Source of the DNA: an uncultured Xanthomonas sp.
Lineage (GTDB): Bacteria > Pseudomonadota > Gammaproteobacteria > Xanthomonadales > Xanthomonadaceae
Direction: 5' to 3'
Assembly (NCBI GenBank): GCA_943912265.1
Contig: CALTTS010000012.1
Location: 1 to 64,000 of the forward strand
Length of the DNA: 64,000 nucleotides
This document shows positions 8,098 through 16,947 of the stretch, one piece after another. A program made the translations under genes and the position numbers. Numbering within the stretch: position 1 is the stretch's first letter; each line of letters begins with the position of its first letter. Under the pieces are notes generated by a model. That model was not told the origin of the DNA, did not search any database, and saw only the letters and a program-made list of their open reading frames with translations.

Positions 8098-8937
8098 ATG
8101 TCCGCACCCCGCCAGCCCCGCGTCCTGATGTGCCCGCCCACCCATTTCGCCGTGGACTACGAGATCAACCCGTGGATGGCCGGCCGCCAGGGCAGCGCCG
8201 ACACCGGCCGCGCCGCGCGCCAGTGGCAGGCGCTGCACGCGCTGGTCGCCGACGCGGCCACGGTGGAACTGATCGACCCGGTCGCCGGCCTGCCGGACAT
8301 GGTGTTCACCGCCAACGCCGGCCTGATCCATCGCGGCCGCGCCGTGCCCAGCCGCTTCCGCCATGCCGAGCGCGCCGGCGAGGAACCCCACTTCGCCCGC
8401 TGGTTCGCCGAGCGCGCCTTCGACGTGGCACCGCTGGACGTGGCGTTCGAAGGCGCCGGCGATGCCCTGTTCGACCGCGCCGCCGCGCGGCTGTGGTTCG
8501 GCCACGGCCACCGCAGCGACCTCCGCGCCGCCGCCGCCCTGCAGGCGCTGCTGGACGACGTGGAGGTGGTGCCGCTGCGCCTGACGGACCCGCGCTTCTA
8601 CCATCTGGACACCTGCCTGTGCCCGCTGTCCGGCGGCCACCTGATGTATTTCCCGGCGGCCTTCGATGCCGCCGCCAACGCCGCCATCGAAGCGCGCGTG
8701 CCGGCCGCGCTGCGCATCGCCGTGGACGAGGCCGATGCGATGGCCTTCGCCTGCAACGCGGTGAACCTGGGCGACACGGTGATCGTCAACCGCGCCAGCG
8801 ACGCGCTGGCCGGGCAGCTGGCCCGCAACGGCTACCGCCTGCGCGCCACGCCGCTGGACGAGTTCCTCAAGGCCGGCGGCTCGGCCAAATGCCTGACCCT
8901 GCGGCTGGACGAACCGGGCCTGCGCCAGGCGACGTGA
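8098..8937 (+). CDS. Amidinotransferase-fold dimethylargininase/arginine deiminase-related hydrolase
   Basis: 279 residues of the pentein fold. The sequence shows DMVFTANAGL (substrate loop), EGAGDALFD (acidic residue), FYHLDTCLCPL (catalytic His and partner Asp) and a near-C-terminal GGSAKCLTL with the nucleophilic Cys. This pattern fits the DDAH-like, citrulline-forming hydrolases. Substrates could be methylated arginine, arginine or a related guanidino compound. An SD-like GAGAG lies upstream of the ATG. It is divergent from the Lrp-type regulator, its probable controller. Confidence 0.82.
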   Translation: MSAPRQPRVLMCPPTHFAVDYEINPWMAGRQGSADTGRAARQWQALHALVADAATVELIDPVAGLPDMVFTANAGLIHRGRAVPSRFRHAERAGEEPHFARWFAERAFDVAPLDVAFEGAGDALFDRAAARLWFGHGHRSDLRAAAALQALLDDVEVVPLRLTDPRFYHLDTCLCPLSGGHLMYFPAAFDAAANAAIEARVPAALRIAVDEADAMAFACNAVNLGDTVIVNRASDALAGQLARNGYRLRATPLDEFLKAGGSAKCLTLRLDEPGLRQAT

Positions 8938-9191
8938 CGCGAGCTCCGGCGCAAGCAGCCGGGCGCGCGCCGAGGCGCACGGCCCGCTGTCCTTTCATCG
9001 GGCCGTCTTTCCACCGGGCGTGCCGTGCACCGGGCATTCGTGCCCGGCAACGCGGGCATACACGTGGCCGGCTGCATCGGCAGGCCGCTCGATGGCTATC
9101 CATGCGCCGGGACAGCATTCCTCGGAAGATCCCCTGCGGCCGCTGGCGACGCCACCACGCCCGGCCATCGCGCCGCGCGCGGGCCTTCGCC

Positions 9192-10271
9192 TCAGAACAG
9201 CTCGCCCTGCGGTGACGGCGGGCGCGGCGGCACGAAGCGGCTGCAGTCGAGCCCGCGCCCGTCGCGCTGCGCGTAGCCGCAGCGCCTGAGCGCCAGCGCG
9301 AAGCGGCGTTCGAGCAGGTCCGCGTACACGCCGGTGCCGCGCATGCGGCTGCCGAACGCGCTGTCGTAGTCCTTGCCGCCGCGCAGCTGGCGGATGGTGC
9401 TCATCACGTGTTCGGCGCGGTCGGGCAGGTGCGCGGCCAGCCAGTCGCGGAACAGCGGCGCCACTTCGTGCGGCAGGCGCAGCAGCACGTAGCCGGCCGA
9501 ACGGGCGCCGTGCGCGCATGCCGCTTCGAGCACCGCTTCCAGCTCGGCGTCGTTCACCCACGGGATCACCGGCGCGAACATCACCCCGACCGGCACGCCG
9601 GCGTCGGCCAGCGTCTTCATCGCGCGCAGGCGGGCATGCGGCGCGGCGGCACGCGGCTCCAGCCGGGAGGACAGGCGGTTGTCCAGGGTGGTGACCGAGA
9701 AATGCACCTGCACCAAGTCCATCGCCGCCAGCGGCGCGAGCAGGTCGAGGTCGCGTTCGACCAGCGCGTTCTTGGTGATCAGCGAGAACGGGTGGCGGGT
9801 TTCCAGCAGCACCTCGACCAGTTGCCGGGTGATGCGCCAGCGCCGCTCGATGGGCTGGTAGGCATCGGTGTTGATGCCGAGCGCGATCGGCCGCGGCACG
9901 TAGCCGGGCCGGGCCAGTTCCCGGCGCAGCAGTTCGGCGGCATTGGCCTTGGCGAACAGCCGCGTCTCGAAATCCAGTCCCGGCGACAGGTTGAGGTAGG
10001 CGTGCGAGGGCCGGGCGAAGCAGTAGCTGCAGCCGTGCTCGCAGCCGCGGTACGGGTTGATTGACTGCGAGAAGCCGACGTCGGGCGAGCGGTTGCGGCT
10101 GATGATGCTGCGCGCGCGCTCCTCGGTTACCGCGGTGCGCAGCGCGGGCGCGGCGAAGGCCTCGTCGTCGGCATCGCCCCAGCCATCGTCCGCGGCTTCG
10201 CTCACGGTCACCTCGAACCGTCCGGGCAGGTGCCGCAGGGAGCCGCGTCCCTTGATCGCTGTCGTCGTCAT
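9192..10271 (-). CDS. Radical SAM protein, PA0069/SPL-related family
   Basis: 359 residues from MTTTAIKGRGSL (ATG 10271; an upstream in-frame start is less likely). The 4Fe-4S/SAM motif CEHGCSYCF lies at about residues 74-82 (CxxxCxxC), after NPYRGC. Further blocks are ALGINTDAYQPIE, SLITKNALVERDLD and the C-terminal GRGLDCSRF. These match the Rv2578c/PA0069 group of radical SAM proteins, often annotated as spore-photoproduct-lyase-like but without proven function. It is monocistronic and divergent from cls, with 85 bp between. Confidence 0.85.
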   Translation of the reverse strand: MTTTAIKGRGSLRHLPGRFEVTVSEAADDGWGDADDEAFAAPALRTAVTEERARSIISRNRSPDVGFSQSINPYRGCEHGCSYCFARPSHAYLNLSPGLDFETRLFAKANAAELLRRELARPGYVPRPIALGINTDAYQPIERRWRITRQLVEVLLETRHPFSLITKNALVERDLDLLAPLAAMDLVQVHFSVTTLDNRLSSRLEPRAAAPHARLRAMKTLADAGVPVGVMFAPVIPWVNDAELEAVLEAACAHGARSAGYVLLRLPHEVAPLFRDWLAAHLPDRAEHVMSTIRQLRGGKDYDSAFGSRMRGTGVYADLLERRFALALRRCGYAQRDGRGLDCSRFVPPRPPSPQGELF

Positions 10272-10344
10272 GGCGGCAGCCTGGCAGCCGCACGTCTCAC
10301 CGGATGCGAGGACGCTCACCGCGCTGAATGCGGCCGGCGCCGTC

Positions 10345-10350
10345 TAGAAT
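10345..10350 (+). promoter_or_regulatory. -10-like TAGAAT placed for leaderless transcription of cls
   Basis: TAGAAT ends six bases before the ATG at 10357, which would put transcript start at or next to the start codon. No good -35 is seen. Confidence 0.35.
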
Positions 10351-10356
10351 CCGCGC

Positions 10357-11819
10357 ATGCCCGATGCCCTGCATGCCGCCCGCGACTGGCTCGACGCGCT
10401 TCCCCACCTCGGGCGCTGGCTGGTCGGCGCGTGGCTGGCCTATCTGGCCGGCCTGAGCATCTGGATCGTGCTGCAGAAGCGCGAACCGGCCGCGACGCTG
10501 AGCTGGGTGCTGTCGCTGGCCGCGCTGCCCTATCTCGGCTTCCTCGTCTATTTCCTGTTCGGCCCGCAGAAGATCAGGCGCCAGCGCCTGCGCCGCGGCC
10601 ATGCCCGCTCGGGCATGGAGACCTTCGGCAACGTCTGCGCGCCGGACGTGGAATGCACCGAACTGGCGCGGCTGGGCCAGGCGGTGACCGGCCTGCCCGC
10701 CACCACCGCCAGCGAGGTGCGCTGGCTGGTGGACGGCGCGGCCACCTACGCGGCCCTGCTCGGCGACATCGCCCGGGCGCGCCGGCAGATCCATCTGGAG
10801 TACTACATCTTCGCCGACGACCGCACCGGCCGGCAGCTGCGCGATGCGCTGGTGGAACGGGCGCGCGCCGGGGTGATGGTGAAGGTGCTGGTCGACGCGG
10901 TGGGTTCCTCGACGCTGCGCGCCGCGTTCTTCGCGCCGCTGGTCGAGGCCGGCGGCGAGTTCGCCTGGTTCCATCCGACGCGCCTGCGCCTGTTCACCCG
11001 GCCCTGGCTCAACCTGCGCTGCCACCGCAAGATCGCCGTCATCGACGGCCGTGTCGGCTACACCGGCGGCATCAACATCGCCGACGCGGAAAACGACGCG
11101 CTGCGCGCCGACGCCTACCGCGACCTGCACATGCGCCTGGAAGGCGACATCGTGCGCAGCCTGCAGCTGGTGTTCGTCGAGGACTGGGTCTACGCCACCG
11201 GGCAGAAGCCGGGCACGTTCCACGTGATGGACACCTGGCCGGCCAGCGTGCCGCGGCGCCGCGACGGCCACATCCAGGCGCAGGCGCTGGTGTCCGGCCC
11301 GGACACCTCTTGGGAAGCCATCCACCGCATGCAGGTGGCGGCCATCCACGAAGCCAGGCAGCGGGTGTGGCTGGTCTCGCCCTACTTCGTGCCCGGCGAA
11401 GCGGCGCAGATGGCGCTGACCTCCGCCGCCCTCGGCGGGCTGGACGTGCGCGTGGTGGTGCCGCGGATGAGCGATTCGCGCATGGTCACGCTGGCGGCGC
11501 GCTCCTACTACGACGAGCTGATCGCCGCCGGCGTGCGCGTCTTCGAATACGGCCCGCGCATGCTGCACACCAAGGCGCTGCTGGTGGACGAGGACCTGTG
11601 CGTGGTCGGCAGCGCCAATTTCGACCAGCGCAGCTTCCGGCTCAACTTCGAGCTGTCGGTGATGCTGCGCGAAACCCGCGTGGTCCAGGCGCTGGCCCGG
11701 CACCTGCTCGACGAGATGGCCGCCTCGGTCGAAGTCGCCGCAGCCGGGCCCGGCCGGCCGCGGCTGCGCCAGCGCCCCTGCCCGAAGCCTTCGCGCGACT
11801 GCTCTCGCCCCTGCTCTGA
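10357..11819 (+). CDS. cls: Cardiolipin synthase with a 3'-terminal frameshift
   Basis: Phospholipase-D-family synthase condensing two phosphatidylglycerols (or PG with PE) into cardiolipin at the inner membrane. Two N-terminal membrane segments lie at about residues 20-42 and 50-70. The two HKD motifs are HRKIAVIDGRVGYTGG and HTKALLVDEDLCVVGSANFDQRS. The frame starting at 10357 does not stop where the family ends: it runs open to 13029 through the next genes. The expected C-terminus, LPEAFARLLSPLL followed by stop at 11819, is in the frame one base earlier. Adding one C in the CCCC run at 11775-11778 restores a normal protein of about 487 residues. This is either a sequencing error in a homopolymer or a real mutation. 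Confidence 0.85.
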
Positions 11820-11864
11820 GCGGCCGGTTTACACTTCCGCCACCTCGTTTCGCGGAACCGGCCC

Positions 11865-12137
11865 ATGTACTGGTTGTGCCTGCCCCTGGCGCTTGCCGCG
11901 CTCTGCCTGGCCATCGTCGCCGCGCATGCATGGCTGGTGGCGGCCGGCCTGCTCGCCATGCTGGCGCTGCTGGCCGCATGGGCCCGCGGCTGGTACCGCA
12001 GCCGTCTCGGAGCCGCGGCCGATGCGCCGGAGCCGGACATCCACGCGATCATCGACCCGGCCGAGCTGCGCCGCCTGCGCGAACTGGCGCAGGCCCGCAA
12101 GCAGCAGCCAGCGCCCCGTAGGCACGACCCGGCATGA
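11865..12137 (+). CDS. Small membrane protein of unknown function
   Basis: 90 residues: two closely packed hydrophobic segments at about 3-22 and 25-42 (YWLCLPLALAALCLAIV, LVAAGLLAMLALLAAW), then a charged cytoplasmic tail containing IIDPAELRRLRELAQ. It was not recognised as a named family. Its stop overlaps the pdxJ start (ATGA at 12134), so the two are probably co-translated. A GGAA sequence upstream of the ATG may serve as ribosome-binding site. Confidence 0.65.
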   Translation: MYWLCLPLALAALCLAIVAAHAWLVAAGLLAMLALLAAWARGWYRSRLGAAADAPEPDIHAIIDPAELRRLRELAQARKQQPAPRRHDPA

Positions 12138-12889
12138 CCGTCCTCAGCGTCAACCTCAACAAGATCGCGGTGCTGCGCAATTCGCGCGGCGGCAGCGAAC
12201 CGGACCTGCTGCAGGCCGCCCGGGTCTGCCTGGATGCCGGCGCCCACGGCATCACCGTGCACCCGCGCCCGGATCGCCGCCACGTCACCGCGGAGGACGT
12301 GCTGGCACTGGCCGGACTCGTCCGCGGACGCGGCGCGGAATTCAACATCGAAGGCAATCCGTTCGCCGCCGCGCGCCCGGGCTATCCGGGCCTGCTCGAA
12401 CTGTGTTCGCTCGCACGGCCGGCGCAGGTGACGCTGGTGCCCGACGGCGACGGCCAGCTCACCTCCGACCACGGCTTCGACTTCGAAGGCGACACCGCGC
12501 CGCTGCGCGCACTGATCGCCTCGTTCAAGGCGCTGGGCTGCCGGGTCAGCCTGTTCGTCGATCCCGGCCTCGCGCGCGTGGCCGATGCCGCCGGGCTCGG
12601 CGCCGACCGGGTCGAGCTGTACACCGGCCCGTACGCCCAGGCCTTCGCACAGGGCGCCCCGGAGGCGGAACTGGCCCGCTGCGCCGATACCGCGGCGGCC
12701 GCGCAGCAGGCCGGGCTCGGCGTCAATGCCGGCCACGACCTGTCCCAACGCAACCTCGGCCGCTTCCTCGCCGCGGTTCCCTCCGTCGCCGAAGTCTCGA
12801 TCGGCCACGCCCTGATCGGCGAAGCCCTCTACCAGGGCATGGCCGACACCGTGCGCGGCTATCTGGCGATCCTCGCCGGGGCACGCTGA
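12134..12889 (+). CDS. pdxJ: Pyridoxine 5'-phosphate synthase
   Basis: 251-residue TIM-barrel enzyme that condenses 1-deoxyxylulose 5-phosphate with 3-amino-2-oxopropyl phosphate to give pyridoxine 5'-phosphate, the last ring-closing step of the DXP-dependent B6 pathway. Diagnostic segments are LSVNLNKIAVLRNSRGG at the start, GITVHPRPDRRH (catalytic His and Arg), FNIEGNP, VTLVPD, VELYTGPYA and VNAGHDLSQRNL. Length is typical (about 240-255). It overlaps the upstream membrane protein gene. Confidence in the call is very high. Confidence 0.96.
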   Translation: MTVLSVNLNKIAVLRNSRGGSEPDLLQAARVCLDAGAHGITVHPRPDRRHVTAEDVLALAGLVRGRGAEFNIEGNPFAAARPGYPGLLELCSLARPAQVTLVPDGDGQLTSDHGFDFEGDTAPLRALIASFKALGCRVSLFVDPGLARVADAAGLGADRVELYTGPYAQAFAQGAPEAELARCADTAAAAQQAGLGVNAGHDLSQRNLGRFLAAVPSVAEVSIGHALIGEALYQGMADTVRGYLAILAGAR

Positions 12890-12983
12890 AGCGCACGACC
12901 GCCTACCGCGCCCGCCCGGCCGGCCTGCCCTCGCGCGCGTGCCGCAGGCAGCGGCGCGTACTTCCCCATTCCGTCGCGCGGAC

Positions 12984-13010
12984 AAAAAAACGCCGCCCGG
13001 AGGCGGCGTT
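12984..13010 (-). terminator. Rho-independent terminator of the tonB-exbBD operon
   Basis: On the minus strand, the stem AACGCCGCC/GGCGGCGTT with a 4-nt loop is followed by seven Ts, 38 bp downstream of the exbD2 stop codon. It also lies downstream of pdxJ, but on the plus strand only a short T-run follows. Confidence 0.85.
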
Positions 13011-13047
13011 TCAATGCGTCATGCGGTAAGTCGCGTACTGCTGTTGC

Positions 13048-13467
13048 TTACTGCCCCTGCTGTACGAAGCCGATCTTCTGCATCTGTGCGTTCTTGGCGG
13101 CGGCCAGCACCTTGGCCATCACCTCGTACTCAGAATCGGGATTGGCATCGATGCGAAGTTCCGGCTGGTTGGTCGGATCCTTCTGCACTTCCTCTTCCAT
13201 CATGTTCTGCAACGCGGTCACCGAGACCGGGTTGTTGTTCCACGTGATCTGGTTGGAGGCATCGATCTTCAGGTCGATCGGCGCCGGCGGCTCCTTGAGC
13301 TGCGGCGGCGGGTTGATCACGCGCTGCGGCAGGTCGACGTCGATCGGGTAGGTCATGATCGGCGCGGTCACGATGAAGATGATCAGCAGCACCAGCATCA
13401 CGTCGATCAACGGCGTGACGTTGATCTCCGACATCGGGCCGCCGCCGCCACCGGTACTCATTGCCAT
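13048..13467 (-). CDS. exbD2: ExbD-type biopolymer transport protein, second copy
   Basis: 139 residues. A short cytoplasmic start (MSEINVTPLIDVMLVLLIIFIV) contains the single membrane helix with the conserved Asp needed for proton-driven energisation. A periplasmic domain follows, ending in AKVLAAAKNAQMQKIGFV. It forms the TonB-ExbB-ExbD motor that powers outer-membrane receptors. It is the last gene of tonB-exbB-exbD1-exbD2, three bases after exbD1. Xanthomonads are known to carry two tandem exbD genes here, and the second has been linked to host interaction in X. campestris. Confidence 0.93.
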   Translation of the reverse strand: MAMSTGGGGGPMSEINVTPLIDVMLVLLIIFIVTAPIMTYPIDVDLPQRVINPPPQLKEPPAPIDLKIDASNQITWNNNPVSVTALQNMMEEEVQKDPTNQPELRIDANPDSEYEVMAKVLAAAKNAQMQKIGFVQQGQ

Positions 13468-13470
13468 GGT

Positions 13471-13896
13471 TCAGTTCCTCTCTTTCGTGGCGACGAAGCC
13501 GATGTCCAGCATGCCCTGCGACTGCGCGATCTTGGTGATCTCGTTGATCGTGCTCATCTTCGTGGTCTTGTCGCCACGCAGGTTGATCGGCGGCTGCGGG
13601 GTCTGCTGGGCCGCGCTGGAGAGGCGCGATTCGAGCACGTCCTTGGTCACCGGTTCGTCGTTCCAGTAGATGGAACCGTCTTCCTGGACCGCGAGCGTGA
13701 TCGGATTGGTGCGCTTCTTCGCCTCGTCTTCCTTCTGCTCCAGGTTGGCTTCCGGCAACTTGATCGGAACCTTGTGGGACATCAGCGGCGTGGTGATGAT
13801 GAAGATGATCAGCAGCACCAGCATCACGTCGACGAGCGGCGTGACGTTGATGTCGGCCATTGGTCCCTTTTGCTTGCTGCCAGAACTGAAAGCCAT
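13471..13896 (-). CDS. exbD1: ExbD-type biopolymer transport protein, first copy
   Basis: 141 residues with the same layout as its neighbour: MADINVTPLVDVMLVLLIIFIITTPLM with the membrane-embedded Asp, then a Lys/Glu-rich linker and a C-terminal periplasmic domain ending MLDIGFVATKERN. It works with ExbB and TonB at the inner membrane. Spacing is 35 bp from exbB and 3 bp to exbD2, so one transcript is expected. Confidence 0.93.
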   Translation of the reverse strand: MAFSSGSKQKGPMADINVTPLVDVMLVLLIIFIITTPLMSHKVPIKLPEANLEQKEDEAKKRTNPITLAVQEDGSIYWNDEPVTKDVLESRLSSAAQQTPQPPINLRGDKTTKMSTINEITKIAQSQGMLDIGFVATKERN

Positions 13897-13931
13897 TACG
13901 AGGGCTCCGTCAGAATTGCCGAATCAGCCGA

Positions 13932-14681
13932 TCACGCGCCGACGCGCGAGCCGGTCGAGAAGTAGTCGTGCAGGTCGTGCGCGAAAGCGTCGAACTTCTC
14001 GATGTTGGCGGTGTTGATCTTGCTGAAGAAGTTGAAGGCGAACACGGCCGGGATCGCGACGAACAGGCCGATGGCGGTCATGATCAGCGCCTCGCCCACC
14101 GGGCCGGCGACGGCTTCGATGCCGGCATTGCCGCTGGCGCCGATCTTGATCAGGGCGCCGTAGATGCCCCACACGGTGCCGAGCAGGCCGACGAACGGGG
14201 CGGTCGAACCGACGGTGGCCAGCAGGATCATGCCCGACTGCAGGCGGCTGCTCTCGCGGGTCACGGCCTGGCGCAGGGCGCGGTCGACGACTTCCGAACG
14301 GCTCAGGCCGTCGGCGCCGTTGGTGCGCTGCTGGTGGGCAACGGCCTGGGCAGCATCAAGGGCGATCTTGGAGAAGGGCTCGGACGCCGGCTCTTCTTCC
14401 ATCGCCTGGATGGCGGCCTGGGCGTTGGGGGCTTCCCAGAACTTGGAAATCACGCGCGAGGCGGCGGCCTTCAGGCGCGAGGCCTTGAAGATGTTGATGA
14501 CGGTCCAGTACCACGATGCGGCGGACATCGTGACCAGGGTGATCAGCACGACCCAGGAGACGGCGAAATCGCCCGGATGCGAGGTCATTTCCCCGAGCAG
14601 ATGTTCGAAGCCCATCTGCGAGAGGGCGGCCGACGCATTGTTGCCACCGGCAGCAGCGGCGATGAGGGTTTCCTGCAGCAT
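13932..14681 (-). CDS. exbB: ExbB-type MotA/TolQ/ExbB proton channel subunit
   Basis: 249 residues with three membrane helices: about 43-62 (SWVVLITLVTMSAASWYW), then the family signature RLQSGMILLATVGSTAPFVGLLGTVWGIYGAL at about 150-180, and a third helix ALIMTAIGLFVAIPAVFAFNFF. It forms the pentameric channel around ExbD. Encoded between tonB and exbD1. Confidence 0.95.
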   Translation of the reverse strand: MLQETLIAAAAGGNNASAALSQMGFEHLLGEMTSHPGDFAVSWVVLITLVTMSAASWYWTVINIFKASRLKAAASRVISKFWEAPNAQAAIQAMEEEPASEPFSKIALDAAQAVAHQQRTNGADGLSRSEVVDRALRQAVTRESSRLQSGMILLATVGSTAPFVGLLGTVWGIYGALIKIGASGNAGIEAVAGPVGEALIMTAIGLFVAIPAVFAFNFFSKINTANIEKFDAFAHDLHDYFSTGSRVGA

Positions 14682-14780
14682 GACGCTTACCTTTGTATGA
14701 GTGTGGTGGTGAGGGTGGTGCTAGAGCGGTACAGCAAAGGTGTTGCCAGAAAACGGGAATGCTTTCGTCGATGGCCGGGC

Positions 14781-14807
14781 CGGTTCCGGCGGTGCAGGCC
14801 GGAACCG
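14781..14807 (-). other. Stem-loop between tonB and exbB
   Basis: Perfect 10-bp stem (CGGTTCCGGC at 14781-14790 with its complement at 14798-14807) and a 7-nt loop, in the 141-bp gap after the tonB stop. There is no U-tract. It may partly terminate or protect the mRNA and so set TonB relative to ExbB/ExbD. Confidence 0.5.
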
Positions 14808-14822
14808 TGCCATGTCACCGTA

Positions 14823-15491
14823 TCAGAGCGAGAAGTTCACCGGGACGCGGACGCGGCCGGCCTGCTTCTGGCCGCCGACCACCGCCGCATTGAAGCGCCA
14901 CTTGCGGGCGGCTTCCATCGCGGCACGGTCGAGATCGCGGTTGCGGCTGGACTTTTCGACGGAGACGTTGGTGACGTTGCCGTTGGCATCGACGTCGATG
15001 ATCAGCACGACCTCGCCGGTGATGCCGGCGCGCACGGCGGACGGCGGGTACTTCGGCAGGTTCATGTTCTTCGACGAGATGTCCACACTGGCGCCAATAT
15101 CCGACACCGGCTTTGGGGGTGATGGCGGAGCGGGCGGCGTGTAGGTGTCGGTCGGGCGCGGCTCGGCCACTTCCACCGGCGGCGCTTCCGGCGGCGGCGG
15201 GGTCGGGGTGGCCTTCGGCGGCGCCAGCGTCTTGATCGGCGGCGGCGGCTTGTCCTGCTTCGGCGGCGGCGGCGGTGGCGGCGGTGGCGGCGGCGGTGCG
15301 TCGACCAGCGTCACCTGCACGTTCTTTTCTTCGTCCGGAGCCACCTTGGGCGCCACGGCGGGAATCAACAGCAACATCAGCGCGGCGGCATGCAGCGCGA
15401 TGACGAAAGCGATACCGATGATGCGCGACCAGTTCAGACCGGAGTCTTCCTCGCTGCGCGGGTATCGAGAAACGGCCAGTTGTTCAGTCAT
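14823..15491 (-). CDS. tonB: TonB energy transducer
   Basis: 222 residues from MTEQLAVSRYPRSEED (ATG 15491; a longer in-frame start reads into non-homologous sequence). One N-terminal membrane helix (IIGIAFVIALHAAALMLLLIPAV) is followed by a very proline-rich periplasm-spanning linker, including an uninterrupted run of prolines, and the C-terminal TonB domain with YPPSAVRAGITGEVV and AMEAARKWRFNAAVV. It transfers proton-motive energy to TonB-dependent receptors, which are numerous in xanthomonads. First gene of the tonB-exbB-exbD1-exbD2 operon. Confidence 0.94.
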   Translation of the reverse strand: MTEQLAVSRYPRSEEDSGLNWSRIIGIAFVIALHAAALMLLLIPAVAPKVAPDEEKNVQVTLVDAPPPPPPPPPPPPKQDKPPPPIKTLAPPKATPTPPPPEAPPVEVAEPRPTDTYTPPAPPSPPKPVSDIGASVDISSKNMNLPKYPPSAVRAGITGEVVLIIDVDANGNVTNVSVEKSSRNRDLDRAAMEAARKWRFNAAVVGGQKQAGRVRVPVNFSL

Positions 15492-15649
15492 TCGCCAATG
15501 GCTCGGGTTGGTGGTGGCGGATTGCGGATCGGCCCGTCCCTGTGGCCTGATTCTTGGCACCCGGCCCGGTTCGATGAACAGGGCCGGAATCTCCAAGCTT
15601 ATACCAATTTACTAGCTCTTGAGCCGGATGGTAACCGGTTTCTGGCACA

Positions 15650-16831
15650 TTATTTGAGGTTGACGATCTTCTTCGCATCGGCCGGATTGCGCACGCCCTT
15701 GGCCAGCGCCTGCTGGGCGGCCTGCCTGGCTTCCGGGATGCGGCCTTCCTGCCAGAGCACCTTCGCCAGGTTCAGGTAGGTCTCGCCGTCCTTGGACAGC
15801 GGCGCGGCCTTCTGCCAGGCGTCGATCGCCTTGGCGGTCTGCGGCGGCTCGCTGTAGTAGTAGGACTGGGCCAGGGCGAGGTAGACCTGATAGTCGGGCT
15901 TGAGGATGCCCTTCTGGATGCCTTCGTTGATGATCGCGATGACGTCCTTCTCGTGGCCTTCCATGTTGGCGTAGGTGGAATACAGCTGCTTGTACTCGCG
16001 TTCGTCGGTCAGCTGCCCGGCGGCGCGCAGCTTCTCCATGATCGCGGCGGCCTTGTCCATCTGCTCGTTCTGCAGGTACATGCTGGCGAGGTTGACCTGG
16101 GCCTTCTTGTCGTCCGGGCTGGCGGCGGCGATCTTCTCGGCCAGGGCGACGGCCTTCTGCGGCTCGCCGGCCTCGGCATAGCAGGCCATCAGGATCTGGC
16201 GCCAGTTGTCCTTGGCCTCGGGCGAGGCGACGGCCTGTTCCAGCACCGGAATGGCTTCCTTGTACTTTTCCTGCTGGTACAGCGCCTGGCCCTTGATGAT
16301 CAGGTCCTGCGGACGCTGGCTCTTGGTCTCGGCCAGGTACTTGTCGAGGGTGGCGGTGCCTTCGGCCCATTCCTCGTCCTGCAGTTCGAGCTGGGCCAGC
16401 ATCAGCATCGACTGGTAGTGGCCGTTGTTGTCCAGGCCGTCGAACTGCAGCACCTGCTTCAGGTAGGCCTTGGCGGCGGCGTTGTCGTCGGCGTTGTAGG
16501 CGCACTGCGAGGCGATCTGCGCGGCCAGCGACTTGTCGTAGGCGTTGGCGCCGTCGGCGGCCAGGATCTCGTCGGCCAGCGAGCGGGCCTTGGCGTAATC
16601 CTCCTTGTTGTAGGCGTCGATCATCTTCTGCAGCTTCGGGCCCATCTTGGGCGACGGCTTGGCGTCGGGCGCCTTGCGGGTGGCGTCCGGGTACAGGACT
16701 TCGGCCTTGGCGTTCTTGCCCGCGCGCTCGGAACGGTCGGGCTGGGCGACGGCCTCGGTGACGACGGCGCCACCGAGGGCGGCGGCGACCACGATCGACA
16801 GCAGGACACGCTTGCGGGTACGGAGTTTCAT
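15650..16831 (-). CDS. Exported TPR-repeat protein next to the TonB operon
   Basis: 393 residues. It has an N-terminal signal peptide (RKRVLLSIVVAAALGGAVV, cleavage probably after AVA at about 30). A charged region is followed by several TPR-like helix pairs, for example MIDAYNKEDYAKARSLADEIL and GQALYQQEKYKEAIPVLEQAV, continuing to QEGRIPEARQAAQQALAKG. TPR arrays mediate protein contacts, so a periplasmic scaffold is likely. It lies 158 bp upstream of tonB in the same direction and may share its transcript. TPR proteins linked to TonB systems exist, but the link here rests on position. Confidence 0.75.
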   Translation of the reverse strand: MKLRTRKRVLLSIVVAAALGGAVVTEAVAQPDRSERAGKNAKAEVLYPDATRKAPDAKPSPKMGPKLQKMIDAYNKEDYAKARSLADEILAADGANAYDKSLAAQIASQCAYNADDNAAAKAYLKQVLQFDGLDNNGHYQSMLMLAQLELQDEEWAEGTATLDKYLAETKSQRPQDLIIKGQALYQQEKYKEAIPVLEQAVASPEAKDNWRQILMACYAEAGEPQKAVALAEKIAAASPDDKKAQVNLASMYLQNEQMDKAAAIMEKLRAAGQLTDEREYKQLYSTYANMEGHEKDVIAIINEGIQKGILKPDYQVYLALAQSYYYSEPPQTAKAIDAWQKAAPLSKDGETYLNLAKVLWQEGRIPEARQAAQQALAKGVRNPADAKKIVNLK

Positions 16832-16947
16832 GACTTCACCTGTGTGTGGATGGCGCGCGCCTGCGCGCGAGGGCCGGCATGCGGGAATGAATGGGAATCA
16901 ACGCTAGCAGAATCGGGCAGACGGGGGGTAGCGTACGGAGGGTGTGG

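Noticed and set aside
11820..13029. 890-residue open frame running from cls through pdxJ
   Set aside because: After 11780 it has no family character, while the membrane protein and pdxJ are well supported in other frames. It is the product of the one-base shift in cls.
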